Positions 22,802-34,799 of a stretch of 64,000 nucleotides of DNA are shown here, piece by piece; position 1 is the first letter of the stretch, and the number at the start of each line of letters is the position of its first letter. The position numbers and the translations under genes are program-made. Below the pieces are notes generated by a model. It saw only the letters and a list, made by a program, of their open reading frames with translations, made no database searches and was not told the origin of the DNA. The stretch is from Ambrosia x helenae (lineage: Eukaryota > Streptophyta > Magnoliopsida > Asterales > Asteraceae), in NCBI GenBank assembly GCA_030844895.1, contig JAUTDX010001415.1, forward strand, positions 1 to 64,000, in the 5' to 3' direction.

Positions 22802-23947
22802 GAGTTAATAGCCAAAATCGTTTCTAAGGTTTGGTCAATTTTGTCATTTCAGTCCAAAACCAAAACCTTTTAAATCTGACACTAACCCAGTTAACTTATC
22901 TCGTTAACTCTGGGGGCATTTTTGACTTTTTACCAACAAAATCGAGGGCATTTTAAACATTTTGTATTTAAAGGCTAAATAAATACAAGAAAAAAATAAA
23001 AACAAAAACCTTTACTTTAAGGGAGAGAGAGAGCAGAGATAGATAGAGAGAGAGAGAGACCCGATGAAGTGAGAAAGTAATAGAGGAGAGAGAGAATGGT
23101 AGAGAGAGAGAGTAGATCGAATGAGGAGTAGGTATGGGTGTTTAGGGTTACGATGATGATGGTGGTACGATTAGGGATGGCGGCGGCTGAGGTTAGGGTT
23201 ACGATTAGGGTGGTTCAAGGCTGTGGAGGTCTAATGAGGCTCGTGGCTCAGTTATGGTGGTTGTGGCGGCGCTGTACAAGGAGACGGGGATGATGGTGAT
23301 GGTTGTTTATGGTGCGGATGGTAGTGTTGGTGTCTCAGATCCGACGGGTTAAGGGGCTCGGGTCTGTTGGAGTTGTTTTTGAGCTCAAGAGGTTTTGGTT
23401 TGGACTCGGTGGTTCAGTGGAGTCGGGTTTTGGTTTGGTGGTCAAGCAAAGGTGGTGGTTCGTGATGGTGATGGCGTAGGTGGCAGATGGTGGTTATTTG
23501 ATGACCAGTTGATGGTGGTCAAAAGATATGGGTTTAGCTCGGGTGTAGTTCCGGTTCACAGTATGGATCACAACTCGAGTTCGGGTCAGGTATAGTTTTG
23601 GGTTCGAGGCTCGATGTTGGTGGTTTTGTTGAGTGTTGAAGGTTGTGTGAGGGTGAAGGTTGGAGGCTATGGTGGTGGTGGTGGTGGTGTGTGATGGTGG
23701 CAGGTTTAAAGTAGAAGAAGGTGGGGGAGGTGGTTCCCACTTATTAAGTAAAAATATTAAAAAATAAAAGGGTAGGCAAAAAGTCAGAAATATCCCCCAA
23801 CTTAACGTTAATATTTAACTGGGTTAGTGTCAGGGACGAATGTGGCAAGAAAATGTAAGTATAAGGACCTAGATTTAAAAAGTTTGGGTTTTTGACTGAA
23901 GTGACAAAAGTGCCCATACCTCAAGGACGATTTTGACTATTAACTCG
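22802..23947. mobile_element. Non-autonomous Mutator-like element (MULE), possibly Pack-MULE
   Basis: Imperfect terminal inverted repeats of about 90-100 bp begin GAGTTAATAGCCAAAATCGT and end with the complement ACGATTTTGACTATTAACTC. They are flanked by the 10 bp TSD GGCAGTAAAG (22792-22801 and 23948-23957). A 9-11 bp TSD with long TIRs points to the Mutator superfamily. No transposase is present. The interior (about 23030-23740) is much more G-rich than the surroundings and gene-like, but no protein family is recognised. Confidence 0.88.
23030..23740. other. G-rich interior of the MULE, possible captured sequence
   Basis: A GA-rich tract (23024-23110) leads into GGTGGTGATGG-type sequence. 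Open frames exist on both strands (for example minus 23740-23534 with a run of His), as expected from simple-sequence composition. I cannot name a source gene. Confidence 0.4.
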
Positions 23948-24134
23948 GCAGTAAAGTTTATTCTTGAATAAGGCCCCAATTTGTCGTTCAGCAATTCCAA
24001 ATCATTCGCATCATTGAAGCAACAAATGATTATTTAGAAGAGTATAAAAAAGATGGAGCATTCAAAAGTCAAAACAAGAAACAATGATTATTTAATTATG
24101 AGTACTTATTCTTTAACTATTAACTAGGTGAAAT

Positions 24135-24153
24135 CCCGTGTGATACACACGGG
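24135..24153 (-). other. 3'-terminal hairpin of Helitron 1
   Basis: An 8 bp perfect stem with a 3 base loop lies seven bases inside the CTAG terminus at 24124-24127. It is the rolling-circle termination signal of Helitrons. Confidence 0.88.
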
Positions 24154-24332
24154 AGACCGAGTCCCAAAACTTAAAGTCCTGTTTAGTAAAAGATAACATT
24201 AAGAACACATTCGTCTGCTGCGAAGAACAACTGTTTAGTACCGTCTGTTTACTAAACCCCAAATTAATCATTTGATCTATTGTTGAAAGGAAAAACTGTA
24301 TTTCGTAAGGTCTGTTCCTCTCATGATACCAG

Positions 24333-25237
24333 TTAATCTTCATCATCATCAACTTCATCAGACTCACTACTTTCTATATCCTCAAGTGTAAGTCGACAGT
24401 GCATAAAATGAAATACTACTAACTTAAAAGCAAAATCATCAATATATTTCATAACAATATATTGACCATCCTCTATCTTCATGAGTTTAATTATCTCTTC
24501 CCATCCTCCTGCTATATAAAACTGCAAATCTCCCTTCCTCTCAATAGTAACTTCAATCTCAACAAAATTGTTTATGAAAATCTTAAAACAGCTCTTATTC
24601 CACTTTGCTCCAATTGTATTAGTCACAAAACCTTTTGGTAACATCTATATTTTTAAATAACTTATAAATATATAATAGAAAACACGATTTATAAATATGA
24701 ATATAGTCTTTTATAATCTATAATGTAAGTAAACTACTTACTAAAGATTCTAATGATGTAGCAACACATCTATGACAAAAAGAGTCCACATGTTTTCCTT
24801 CAGCATCACTTGGAATAGATGTTAGTAAGATCTTCCACGGATACAACTTTGAATTTTCAGGTGTGACAGGAAAGACAGTCAATCTAAATGTATCATAGTT
24901 AACATGATCAAACATCAAAAAACTCTCTGCTGTCAGTTCTAAATCATCAACCACAAATTTCCAACCATTACAGAAAACCCAATTTAAATTCCTCATTCCC
25001 AAACTTAGTTTCCAAGAACGACCATCATGAACTGTTATTTTTACAGGACTGTCTTCATCTGAAATAGATAGATACTTCCTCCCATAAGATGGACTTATTG
25101 TCTGCAAGAAACATAATTAAACTTCATCAACAGATTTCAAAAATTTTAAATAAGTAAAATTACTTTTATTATTTGATAATAAAAAATTTACCAAATGTAA
25201 AACTTCTGGCATGTCAAGAATTTGAAAGAACGAATAA
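24333..25237 (-). pseudogene. B3-domain (REM-like) transcription factor gene fragment in Helitron 1
   Basis: Three exons can be assembled by GT-AG rules. A short exon at about 25237-25192 encodes FFQILDMPEVLHL. The exon at 25101-24742 is open for 120 codons and the one at 24644-24333 is open to a stop. Introns of 90 bp (25191-25102) and 97 bp (24741-24645) are both phase 0. The first B3 domain shows VKITVHDGRSWKLSL, then GWKFVVDDLELTAESFLMF and a closing strand. A second, weaker B3-like domain lies in the last exon (VEIEVTIERKG, GGWEEIIKLMKIEDGQYIVMKY). It ends in an acidic tail (ESSESDEVDDDED). B3 domains bind DNA. The 5' end before FFQ has stops, and no start codon was found, so this is probably a captured, truncated copy. 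Confidence 0.72.
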
Positions 25238-25749
25238 CTAATCCTTCTTTATCTGATGAAAAAAAAGTTATTGTAATAAATAATTGTAACATAAGAAATC
25301 CAAACATATTAAACAATTGTACTGAAACAAAAAAAAACTTCAACATTTAATATAAACGATTTAAGAAAGTATCACTAAAGTCCTACTTCTTTAGATAATC
25401 TAATATTAAGATTTTCCGTATATAAAATTCTTGAAAAAATGTACATCTACAACCACAATATTTATTACATTCATTGCGTAAATAAAAGATCTTCATAATA
25501 ACCACTTAATTTATGATTTCATAACATTAAATTAAAAAATATAAAATAAACTTAAAAAATTAGAACAGAATTTGAAAATAGAACCTACTTTGAAAGAATT
25601 CTTCGTTATCTGAAATAGAAATGACCGTCAGTCTAGATATATAGTAATGTGAGAAGTTTTACAGTCGTAAAGAGAGAGAAAAAGCCACAGAATTAGAAAA
25701 CAGGTTTACAAAAACAAATATAAAAAAGTAAAATTATGAAAATTCATTG
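25238..25749. other. AT-rich Helitron 1 filler
   Basis: No gene or clear repeat is seen here. Confidence 0.45.
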
Positions 25750-28700
25750 ATAAGTTCAATTTAATATTATATAATATTAGAAACTGTTCAAATACTGTTA
25801 ACAGAACAGTTGTTAGATAACAGATGTTATTGAAAGTATTTGTCTAACAGATGTAAATTCACACAACATTTGTTAAATAACAATTGTTATTTAAAAAAAT
25901 TTCTCTAACATATATAGCTTCAAAACTATATCTTTTCAATTTACATATAAGATCTTATTTAAAACTATCTCTTTTGAATTAAATATATAATATTTTAATT
26001 ATATATCATCTAAAAAGTGACACCAATATTATTACCATCTACGTCACTTTAAGTTCAAAATCCACTCTCATATTCTGCAACAAAATTGTTAAAAAACGAA
26101 GAATACTATAACAAATCTACACCACATATCCTCAAATCGTTTGTGTTTATTTAAATATATAATAATTTAAATATATATCTTCCAAAAACTAACAGGGATT
26201 TAATAAGCATCCACATCGCTTTAAGTTCAAAAAGCACACCCATATTCCCCTACAAAATTCCTATAAAACGATAATATTTTAAATATATGTCTAACATAAG
26301 TTGAACAAAAGCTCTGTACATAAAATTTATGTAACTGTTATTTATTTTACTAAGTAAAAAATAAAAAATTTAACGATAAATAAAAAAAGAAAAATAGAAT
26401 CATAATATGTCAGCAAAATTGAAAAGACGTGCCTTGACAAAAAAAAACCCAAAACAATAACTATATTTCAATATTTTAATAGTAGAAGTAATAATGACAT
26501 TCTGTCAAGCCTATTCTAGAAAAAAAAAATATTGAACAGTATTTCCAAAATACTCAATTTTTTAAACATTGAAAACTCTCTAACAGCCCAATGTCCTTTC
26601 AAACAACATCAGTTAAATAACAGTTGTGATTTCAAAATATTTCTATAACATATATTGCTTAAAAAGTAAATGCTTTCAATTTATATCACTTTTTTCTATT
26701 TTACTAAATAAAAAAATAATAAATTAACGATGAATAAAATAAGAAATACTAATCATAAAATGTGATTAAATTTGAAAAATCATGTGTTTAAAAAACAATC
26801 GAAATCATCGCTATTTATTTAAATATATAATACTTTAAATATATATCTTCTATAAAATGATGTTATTATCAATATTATTACCATTCACATTGTTTTAACT
26901 TCAAAAATCCACTGCAATATTCCACTATAAAATTGCTGTAAAACGAAGAATAGTATAACAGATCCAACACACGTATGTTTTCACACAACATCTGTTATAT
27001 AACAGATCTACACACATATCTTCAAATCGTTTGTATTTATTTAAATATATAAAAATTTAATATATATCTTCTAAAAACTAAAGAGATTAAATTACCATCC
27101 ACATCCCTTTAACTTCCAAACACACACCCATATTCGACCACAAAATTCCTATAAAACGATGTTATTTATAATATAAGTGTAACAGAACTTGAACAAAAGC
27201 TCTATACATAAAATTTATGTAAGTGTTATTTATTTAACTAACTAGAAAATAAAATATTTAATGATAAATTAAATAAAAAATAAAATTATAATATGTAAGA
27301 AAAATTAAAAAGACATGTCTTGAAAAAAAGGCCCCAAATCAGTAAGTACAATTCAATATTTTAAAAGTACAAGTAATAATGATAAATTCTGTCAAGGCTA
27401 TTCTAGAATTACACTTTACTCATTGTAAAAACAAATATTCAATACCATTTAAAAATTCTAAATTTTTTAAACGTTAAAAGCACTCTAGCAGCCCAATGTC
27501 CTTTCAAAAAACATCTGTTAAATAACAGTTCTCATTTGAAAATATTTCTCTAACATATATTGCTTCAAAACTATATGTTTTCAATTAACATAAATTCTTA
27601 TTTATTTTACTAAATAAAAATAATAAATTAACGATGGATTAAATAACAAAAAGTAATCATAAGATATGATTAAATTTGAAAACTCATGTGTTTAAAAACC
27701 AATCCAAATCATCTGTATTTATTTAAATATATAATACTTTAAATATATATCTTCTAAAACCTGATATTATCAATATTTTACCATTCACATCGTTTTAACT
27801 TCAAAAATCCACTGCAATATTCCACTATAAAATTGCTGTAAAACGAAAAATACTATAACAGATCTAGCACACATATGTTTTCACACAACATCTGTTATAT
27901 AACAGATCTACACCACATATCTTCAAATCGTTTGTATTTATTTAAAAATATAATAATTTAAATATATATCTTCTAAAAACTAAAAGGGATTAAATTACCA
28001 TCCACATCCCTTTAACTTCCAAACACACACCCATACTCCACTACAAAACTCCGATAAAACGATGTTATTTAAAATATATGTCTAACAGAACTTGAACAAA
28101 AGCTCTGTATATAAAATATATATAACTGTTACTTATTTTACTAAAATAAAAAGAAAATATTTAACGATAAATTAAATAAAAAAAATACAATCATAATATG
28201 TAAGATAAATTGAAAAGACGTGTGTTGAAAAAAGAGCCCAAAACAATAAGTACAATCAATTCAATTTCTTAAAAGTAGAAATAATAATGATGAATTCTGT
28301 CAAGACTATTCTAGAATTACACTTTACTCATTGTAAAAACAAATATTAAATACTATTTAAAAAATTATAAATTTTTTAAAGGTTAAAACCTCTCTAACAG
28401 CCCAATGTCCTTTCAAAACAAATCTGTTAATAACAGTTGTCATTTTAAAATATTTTTCTAACATATATTGCTTAAAAACTATATTTCAAAAACATATATT
28501 TCAAAACAATTCAATATTTTAAAAGTAGAAGTAATAATGACGAATTATGTCAAGACTATTCTACAATTAAATTTACTCATTGTAAAAACAAATATTAAAT
28601 ACTATTTAAAAATTTCTAAATTTTTTAAAGATTAAAACCTCTCTAACAGCCCAATGTCCTTTCAAAACAAATCTGTTAATAACAGTTGTCATTTTAAAAT

Positions 28701-28990
28701 ATTTCTCTAACATATGTTGCTTAAAAACTATATGTTTTCAATTTACATAACTTCTTATTTATTTTACTAAATAAAAATAAGAAATTAACGATGGATTAAA
28801 TAACAAAAACTATAATCGTAACATGTGTTGAAAAACAGCCGCAAATCGTGTGTATTTATTTAAATGTATAATAATTTAAATATATCTTTTTGTAAAAACT
28901 GACAGCGATTTTATTACCATCAATATCGATTTAACTTCCAAACCCACTCAACCATTACCCTACAAAACTCCTATAAAACGAAGATTAGTG
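25750..28990. repeat. Tandem array of about 0.9 kb units
   Basis: Landmark phrases recur in order. TATAAAACGA-type sites appear near 26270, 27165, 28060 and 28975. CCCAATGTCCTTTCAAA appears near 26590, 27490, 28400 and 28650. Spacing is about 0.9 kb, with one extra partial copy around 28500-28750. Units contain many palindromic CTGTTA/TAACAG pairs. The last partial unit ends about 80 bases before the start codon at 29073. Confidence 0.82.
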
Positions 28991-29072
28991 TAACACATCT
29001 GGGGCACATAATTAGACCTTTTTCGTAACTGTCTTTCACAAAACTATCAATCCCAAAACTAAACACCAAAAA

Positions 29073-29650
29073 ATGGCAAAAAATAGAGAATTATCCGTAT
29101 GGTGGTGTGAGAAAAAGAAGTTCTTCTTGATGTTTACTGACAACAAGAAAAAAGGTTACTATTCCCTAGAAGGAATAATTGCTGATTGTAGTAAACCAAT
29201 TTTAATTATTTTTTTTTGAAAATTGGTACCCATATGAGTTGGGAAAATGAAAAATCACGAAGGCTAGTAAGAAAATTTAAGAGGATGTTCAAAAATTGTG
29301 AACTTCGTGATGTGATTTCTTGGGAGTTTGTATCAGATAATTTTGAACTGAAGATTAAGTTTGATGATGGCCACACAGGATACTTCACACCTCAACACAT
29401 TTGTTTCTCAGATGATGTAGATTTTCTCAAAAAATTATCTGAAAAACCACTGTTAAATCCTAATGCAGCAGAGTTTGGTATCAATCTCGAGAAGATGGTG
29501 AAGGCTCAAGTAGACCTGTGAGAAGAAAGAGACGCTCAAGCAAATGTAGATGAAGAACCACATGATGCAGACTCATCAGAGGATGATGATGACACGGAAA
29601 CACCGAACATGAGGGTTGAAATAGAAGATGAGACAGACTTTACAGTTTAG
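29073..29650 (+). pseudogene. Unrecognised reading frame with acidic C-terminal tail
   Basis: ATG at 29073 opens MAKNRELSVWWCEKKKFFLM and runs 48 codons to a T9 run (29209-29217). A one-base change of frame there continues as KIGTHMSWENEKSRRLVRKF to 29518. A TGA at 29519-29521 is followed in the same frame by a further 42 codons rich in Asp/Glu, ending TAG at 29648-29650. The middle block is basic (RRLVRKFKRMFK), followed by alternating beta-like strands. With one frameshift and one stop it would be about 192 residues. I do not recognise a family. Its orientation is opposite to that of the Helitron and the B3 fragment. Captured pseudogene or Helitron-specific gene are both possible. Confidence 0.5.
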
Positions 29651-30540
29651 TCTTTTTAATGGGTAATGGTTAATGAATTAAAATTTCAAGTTTATGTTGG
29701 TTTGTGAATTTTTGTTTATCTCTTGACATTAATTAAGAATGGTTATAATTTCATACTGTGCTTTAATGGAGAAGTTTTGGTTAATGATTGTGACAATTTA
29801 TTTGTTGATCTGTATTCTTGATTGTGACAATTTGTTTGTTGATCTACATTTTTCAAAAAATAAAACAAATGTCATTATTTTGCATTGTTTTTGAATCTGT
29901 TAATATTTTCAAAGGTCTTTTCACATCAAACACTTTGAAATTTACAGACTGTTTTCAACATGGTCTGTTGCTATACATTCTGATAAATATATATTCTATA
30001 ACAGATATTGTGAAAATTTATTTCTTGATCTATATTTTTTATTGTGACAATTTATTTGTTGATCAACATTTTTCTAAAAATAAAAGTATGAAAGGTTGAA
30101 AAAAATACATCTACTGAATTCAAAAACAAATGTCAAAAGGACTTCATTATTTGTGAATCTGTTAATATCTTCAAAGCTTTATTCTCATCAAACACTTTGA
30201 AATTTACAGACTGTTTTCAACATGCTCTGTTGCCATAGATTCTGATATATATATATATATATATTCTATAACAGATATTACAACAGCTAAAAATGAAACC
30301 AACTTTGCAAAAATAGATATTATATTATGTGGTACAACTGTTTACAACAGATATTAGGTTCTGTACTACTTTGAAACAACTGCTATTAAAGAATTTTTTT
30401 GCTATAACAGCTTTTAATAGCTTTTAAAAACAGACAATACAACAGACTAAAAAAAGACAGAACATCAAACATTACTATAACAGTTGTTCATTCAAAATAT
30501 GGTAAAAAGTCTTTCACGATTCCTTGAAAATAGAAATTTG
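29651..30540. other. AT-rich region with a direct duplication
   Basis: Two related copies of about 300 bp are visible: GAATCTGTTAATAT(T/C)TTCAAAG near 29894 and 30155, followed by ACACTTTGAAATTTACAGAC. No gene is seen. Confidence 0.6.
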
Positions 30541-30589
30541 AATCTTACACACCTGAAAATAAAAATAAAAAAACATAAGTATCAAACTG

Positions 30590-31760
30590 AATGATATCAA
30601 CCTAAACATAATAATAAACAAAACATGAAGATGAAACACAAAATATGTAAATTATTATTAAAATAAAGAAAATAATACACAACCAAAAGCTTTAAAGAGA
30701 ACCACAACACTCTGTTGATACAAACCCAAATCATAGAAACCTGAAAGTAACCATAAAAAAACATCAACACCAAACACAAAGATGTATAATTAATAAAATT
30801 AAATATTAAATAAATAAAAACACAGAAAGCAAAAAATTTGAAGAAAACAACAAAACTTTCTTCATAAAACATAAGTATCAAACTGAATGATATCAACCTA
30901 AAAATAACAATAAACAAAACTTGAAGATGAAACACAAAATATGTAAATTATTATTAAAATAAAGAAAATAATAGAAACCAAAAGCTTTAAAGAGAACCAC
31001 AACACTCTGTCGATACAACCCGAATCATAGAAACCTGAAAGTAACCATAAACAAAAACATCAACATCAAACACAAAGATGTATAATTAATAAAATTAAAT
31101 ATTAAATAAATAAAAACACAGAAAGCAAAAAATTTGAAGAAAACAACAAAACTTTCTTCATAGAACCTTGAATCATATTAACCTGAAAATAACCATAAAG
31201 AAAAATTTAGTTTCAAAGACAGAACATGTAAATTTATTAAAAGAAAGAGAATAATAGAAAACCAACAGATTTCAAGAAAACCACAACACTTTCTTCATAC
31301 AAAGTTGAATGTTATGAACCTGCAAATAAGTGTAACACAAAATGAGAATGAATCTCAGAACATGTAAATTATTAAAATAAAAAAATAATACACAACCAAA
31401 AGTTTTAAAGAAAAGCACAACACTCTGTTCATACAAAACCGACTTATATAAACCTGAAAGTAACCATAAACAAAAATATCAAAATCAAACACAAAGATGT
31501 ATAATTAATAAAATTAAATATTAAATAAATGAAAACAGAGAAACCAAACAATTTGAATAAAAGCACAAAAGTTTCTTCATAGAACATTGAATAATATTAA
31601 CCTGAAAAAAACCATAAACAAAAAATTAGTTTCAAAGACAGAACATGTAAATTTATTAAAAGAGAGAGAATAATATAGACCAACAGATTTCAAGAAAAGC
31701 ACAACACTTTCTTCATACAATGCTGAATGTTATAAACCTGCAACTAAGAGTAACACAATA
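30590..31760 (-). repeat. Tandem array of about 142 bp units with splice-like modules
   Basis: Start points marked by AACCT(G/A)(A/C)AA lie near 30600, 30740, 30897, 31033, 31181, 31318, 31453, 31600 and 31737 (spacing 135-157). Adjacent units alternate in type, so 30597-30896 closely matches 30897-31180. On the minus strand each unit contains a T-rich tract ending TTTCAG or TGCAG followed by GTT, resembling a 3' splice site, and a short mini-exon-like block containing TATGAAGAAAGT. Confidence 0.85.
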
Positions 31761-31849
31761 TTAGAATGAATCTCAGAACATGTAAATTATAATTAATTTA
31801 ATTAATTAAATCAATTTGAAGACGATTGCGTCTTGATATATATATTAAC

Positions 31850-31990
31850 AAAGAATTTGGGAGAGAGCGAAGCTTTTTTGCTGATCTGATGATTATTGCT
31901 TTCTCTATCCGTTTATATAGATTAGAGTAATTGAGCGAGGGCAGAGTAATTCAAATTTTGAATTTGGAGCTTAAAATCAAAAGTTGTACG
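31850..31990 (-). promoter_or_regulatory. Promoter-like segment near the 5' end of Helitron 1
   Basis: On the minus strand a TATATAAA box (31912-31919) is preceded by AT-rich DNA and followed by a purine/CT-mixed leader (GCTTCGCTCTCTCCC). It would transcribe into the 142 bp array and onward toward the B3 fragment. Transcription is inference. Confidence 0.45.
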
Positions 31991-32309
31991 TTTTCCCTCT
32001 CTATAAACATCTGACGATTTTAAATGGTTACACTAAACAGATGTTGTTGAGTGGTCATCTGTAAACAGCAGATGGTAAGGTTTTCTTACTGTTGGACCAC
32101 ATTTTGCAAGTGGCATTATTTAATTGCTTTAAGTGAGTGGCTGACGTTTTTTGTTAAATATTTTAATCAGCTTTGATGACATTTGATGACATCATTACTT
32201 GCATCACCCAAGCATTTCTATGCTTGCCACATCAGCTTTTCAAGCTCTAAATCGATGCCAAGTCAGCTTTCTTACATCACTCACGACTCTCTATTATTGA
32301 AAGTATAGA

Positions 32310-33340
32310 TGGAGATGAGTGGTAAGAGAAGGTGGAGTCGGTCAAGAAGAGATGAGGGTTTAGTGAAACCTGACCTAAAAACCAAGCAAGGAAGAGGTTC
32401 TGGCTTAAAACCTAAAACCAAGAAGACAAAGCAGGTGGCAAAAATACACTTACAAAAACAAAAAACCACAAATATACCATCAGCCACAAATGACAATAAA
32501 CATCAAATTAATCAGATTGTTAGGAAGTGTTCATTTTAAGTTTCTAATAATACGTAGTATAATATTTATTATATCATTAAATAAATAAATTTAATATAAA
32601 TATAATATTAACTATCAATTTACAAATAAACTTATTTTTTCTACTTAAAAGCTTATATATATCTTTCAAAATATCATTGGTTTTTAAAGGCATAACTTAT
32701 TTTTATTACTAAGTATATAAAATTAACGTGTTAACACATGAGACCATATTGTTTATGGTAGTTATTATATCTTTAACCATATAAAATTATTTACGAATTT
32801 CCAAATAAGATTATTTTTTCTACTTAAAAGCTTTTATTTAAGTCTCATAATATCACTAAATTCAAAATCATGCTCATTAAAAATTATTTACCAGAATGTG
32901 TAATTGTCATGTCAAAGGTTTTTTTTTTTTTCAAAACACATCTTAAAGATTATATGTGTTATGAGATTACATTATATTTTATTTAGTTTGTGCGCTATAG
33001 TGGTTTTTAAAAACATAACTTATTCTATTAATAAGTATATAAAATTACATTTATCAACTCATGTAATACCCGAAATCGTGACCTAGTACATAATAAATAA
33101 TTGTGATGTCATGTGGCACACTGGCAAACATTTATGACCTCGACATTGTTATTTCCGACTTTTTTTTATTAATGTAGTTTAGTTCTGTCCATAACATATA
33201 ACCCACTTCTTTTGAAATTGCATAATAGCTTTACATGATATCCTATGCAATCAAATCAACAAAGAGTGATGAAAATTCTTTCCAAACCAATGAATTGAAC
33301 AATAAACATTCTCAAAATGTACCAAACCATATCATAACCC
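32310..33340. other. Flank of Helitron 1, AT-rich
   Basis: The first 230 bases hold a small open frame rich in Lys and Arg that resembles no family. The remainder is AT-rich with repeated phrases (CTACTTAAAAGCTT near 32640 and 32820), possibly an old duplicated repeat. Confidence 0.45.
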
Positions 33341-33343
33341 TTA

Positions 33344-33666
33344 GACTATTTCCAATGCATCCTTAATCTACATGCCCTTACAAGCCCTTACCATTGGAGC
33401 AGTGGTGCCCTTTGAAGCCCTTAGCATGGAAGTCCTTACCCAAGGGCATGGGTTTACCTAGGTTCTTGCAATGAGGTGGGCCCAATGTAAAAAAAGAAAT
33501 GTTTTATTTAAATATTGTGTGTAATGAATATGTGATGGGGTGGAAATTAAGAAGGGTAAGGATATTTGTAGGGTTGGAGATAAAATTGAGGTTTTTAAGG
33601 ATTTGTAAGTATATTATGTGGCAGATGACGTGGCAGCTAAGGGCTCACGTAGCATTAAAGATAGTC
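33344..33666. mobile_element. PIF/Harbinger-like MITE
   Basis: Imperfect terminal inverted repeats (GACTATTTCCAATGC and the complement of GCATTAAAGATAGTC) are flanked by TTA at 33341-33343 and 33667-33669. At 323 bp and without coding, it fits a Tourist-like MITE. Confidence 0.7.
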
Positions 33667-33669
33667 TTA

Positions 33670-34600
33670 GAAAATATCATTTTGGAATTCCTAACTTTTT
33701 CTTACTACAAATTTAATATTTCCTTTGTTTAACTTGTGTAATACACGAATCAATAACTTAATTTATTATATAATGAAAACCATACTATGCTCAATTTTAA
33801 ACATATTTGTTTTTTCTCTTTTAACTTTTAACTTGTAATATACAATGTTTTATAAAATTTCGGAATTAGCGTTACGACGTGCCCATATATTTTAGGTCTC
33901 GATATATATTTTACTTAAAAACAAGTTATGAACAGTAATGTACAAATAATCAAAGCACAAACGTGTATGTCATTAAAGTTTTCTTGCGGTTTAGTTTTTT
34001 TTACGAACACAATTAACCCTTTTCATTATACTAATAATAAAATTGAATGCGTTAAAAAATCTGTTTCTGCCAATCCGATGTACTTATTATTATCTACGTT
34101 TGATAAAAATATAATAAAGTTGAATGGGCCAAATATAACTTGTTTTTTTGTTCGTTAGTGTGACAAACGGAACCAATACCGTCAGAACATCATCACCGTT
34201 ACCATTATTTGTTTATGGTTTTCTTGACGACCCGATATAAATTTTAATATAGATTTTCATTGTGTGGCCTTAAGATGACATTGGATTGTGATTTTAGCGC
34301 AACAAGAAAAAGGCGAGAATAAGGGGGTTTGAAAAACAATTGATATAATGTTTGATGTAGTTTCTTTTTAGGTTGTTAAATGTAAATGAATATTGTATGC
34401 GCAAGATGTGGATTTCTTAATCTATTGTTTTATTCAAATCTTACATCATTGTTGTTTAATTTTTTTAAACAGCAAACAACTTTTATTTATCACTCAAAAT
34501 ATACAATACATTTTATGAATAAGACACTAACACAACCTAAGGCACCCAACAAAACACCATGTAGTTAATATTATTACATCATAAATTTTTTACCCCTTGT
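33670..34600. other. AT-rich intergenic sequence, nothing recognised
   Basis: No gene, repeat or terminal structure could be supported here. Confidence 0.45.
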
Positions 34601-34799
34601 CATCAAAAGTCGTTTATTTCTCTCACTCCACATTGCGTTTAATCGCCCTATGTTTGTAGCATATGAAAATCCTGATATGCATTTCTCCAAAGATACCGTT
34701 AATTGGATATATCATATTCATCTTCTTGCATAACCTCCAACGTTCATATGTTTGTTGTTCTCCTCACCTTTCCCCTCAAATGCACCCCAATTGACCACA

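Larger units (their letters stand above)
24124..32309 (-). mobile_element. Helitron 1 (8.2 kb, minus orientation)
   Basis: Read on the minus strand, the 5' end is TCTATACTTTCAATAATAG, preceded by A. The 3' end is a GC-rich hairpin (CCCGTGTG, loop TAT, CACACGGG), then ATTTCAC and CTAG, followed by T. A 5' TC, 3' hairpin about 11 nt before CTRR, insertion between A and T and lack of TSD are the Helitron definition. No Rep/helicase frame is visible, so it is non-autonomous. It carries a B3-domain gene fragment, a tandem 0.9 kb array, an unrecognised frame, and a promoter-like segment with a second tandem array near its 5' end. Confidence 0.9.

Noticed and set aside
23395..23740. Gly/Val-rich and His-rich frames in the MULE
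   Set aside because: Composition follows GGTGGT/CACCAC simple sequence, with no recognisable domain.
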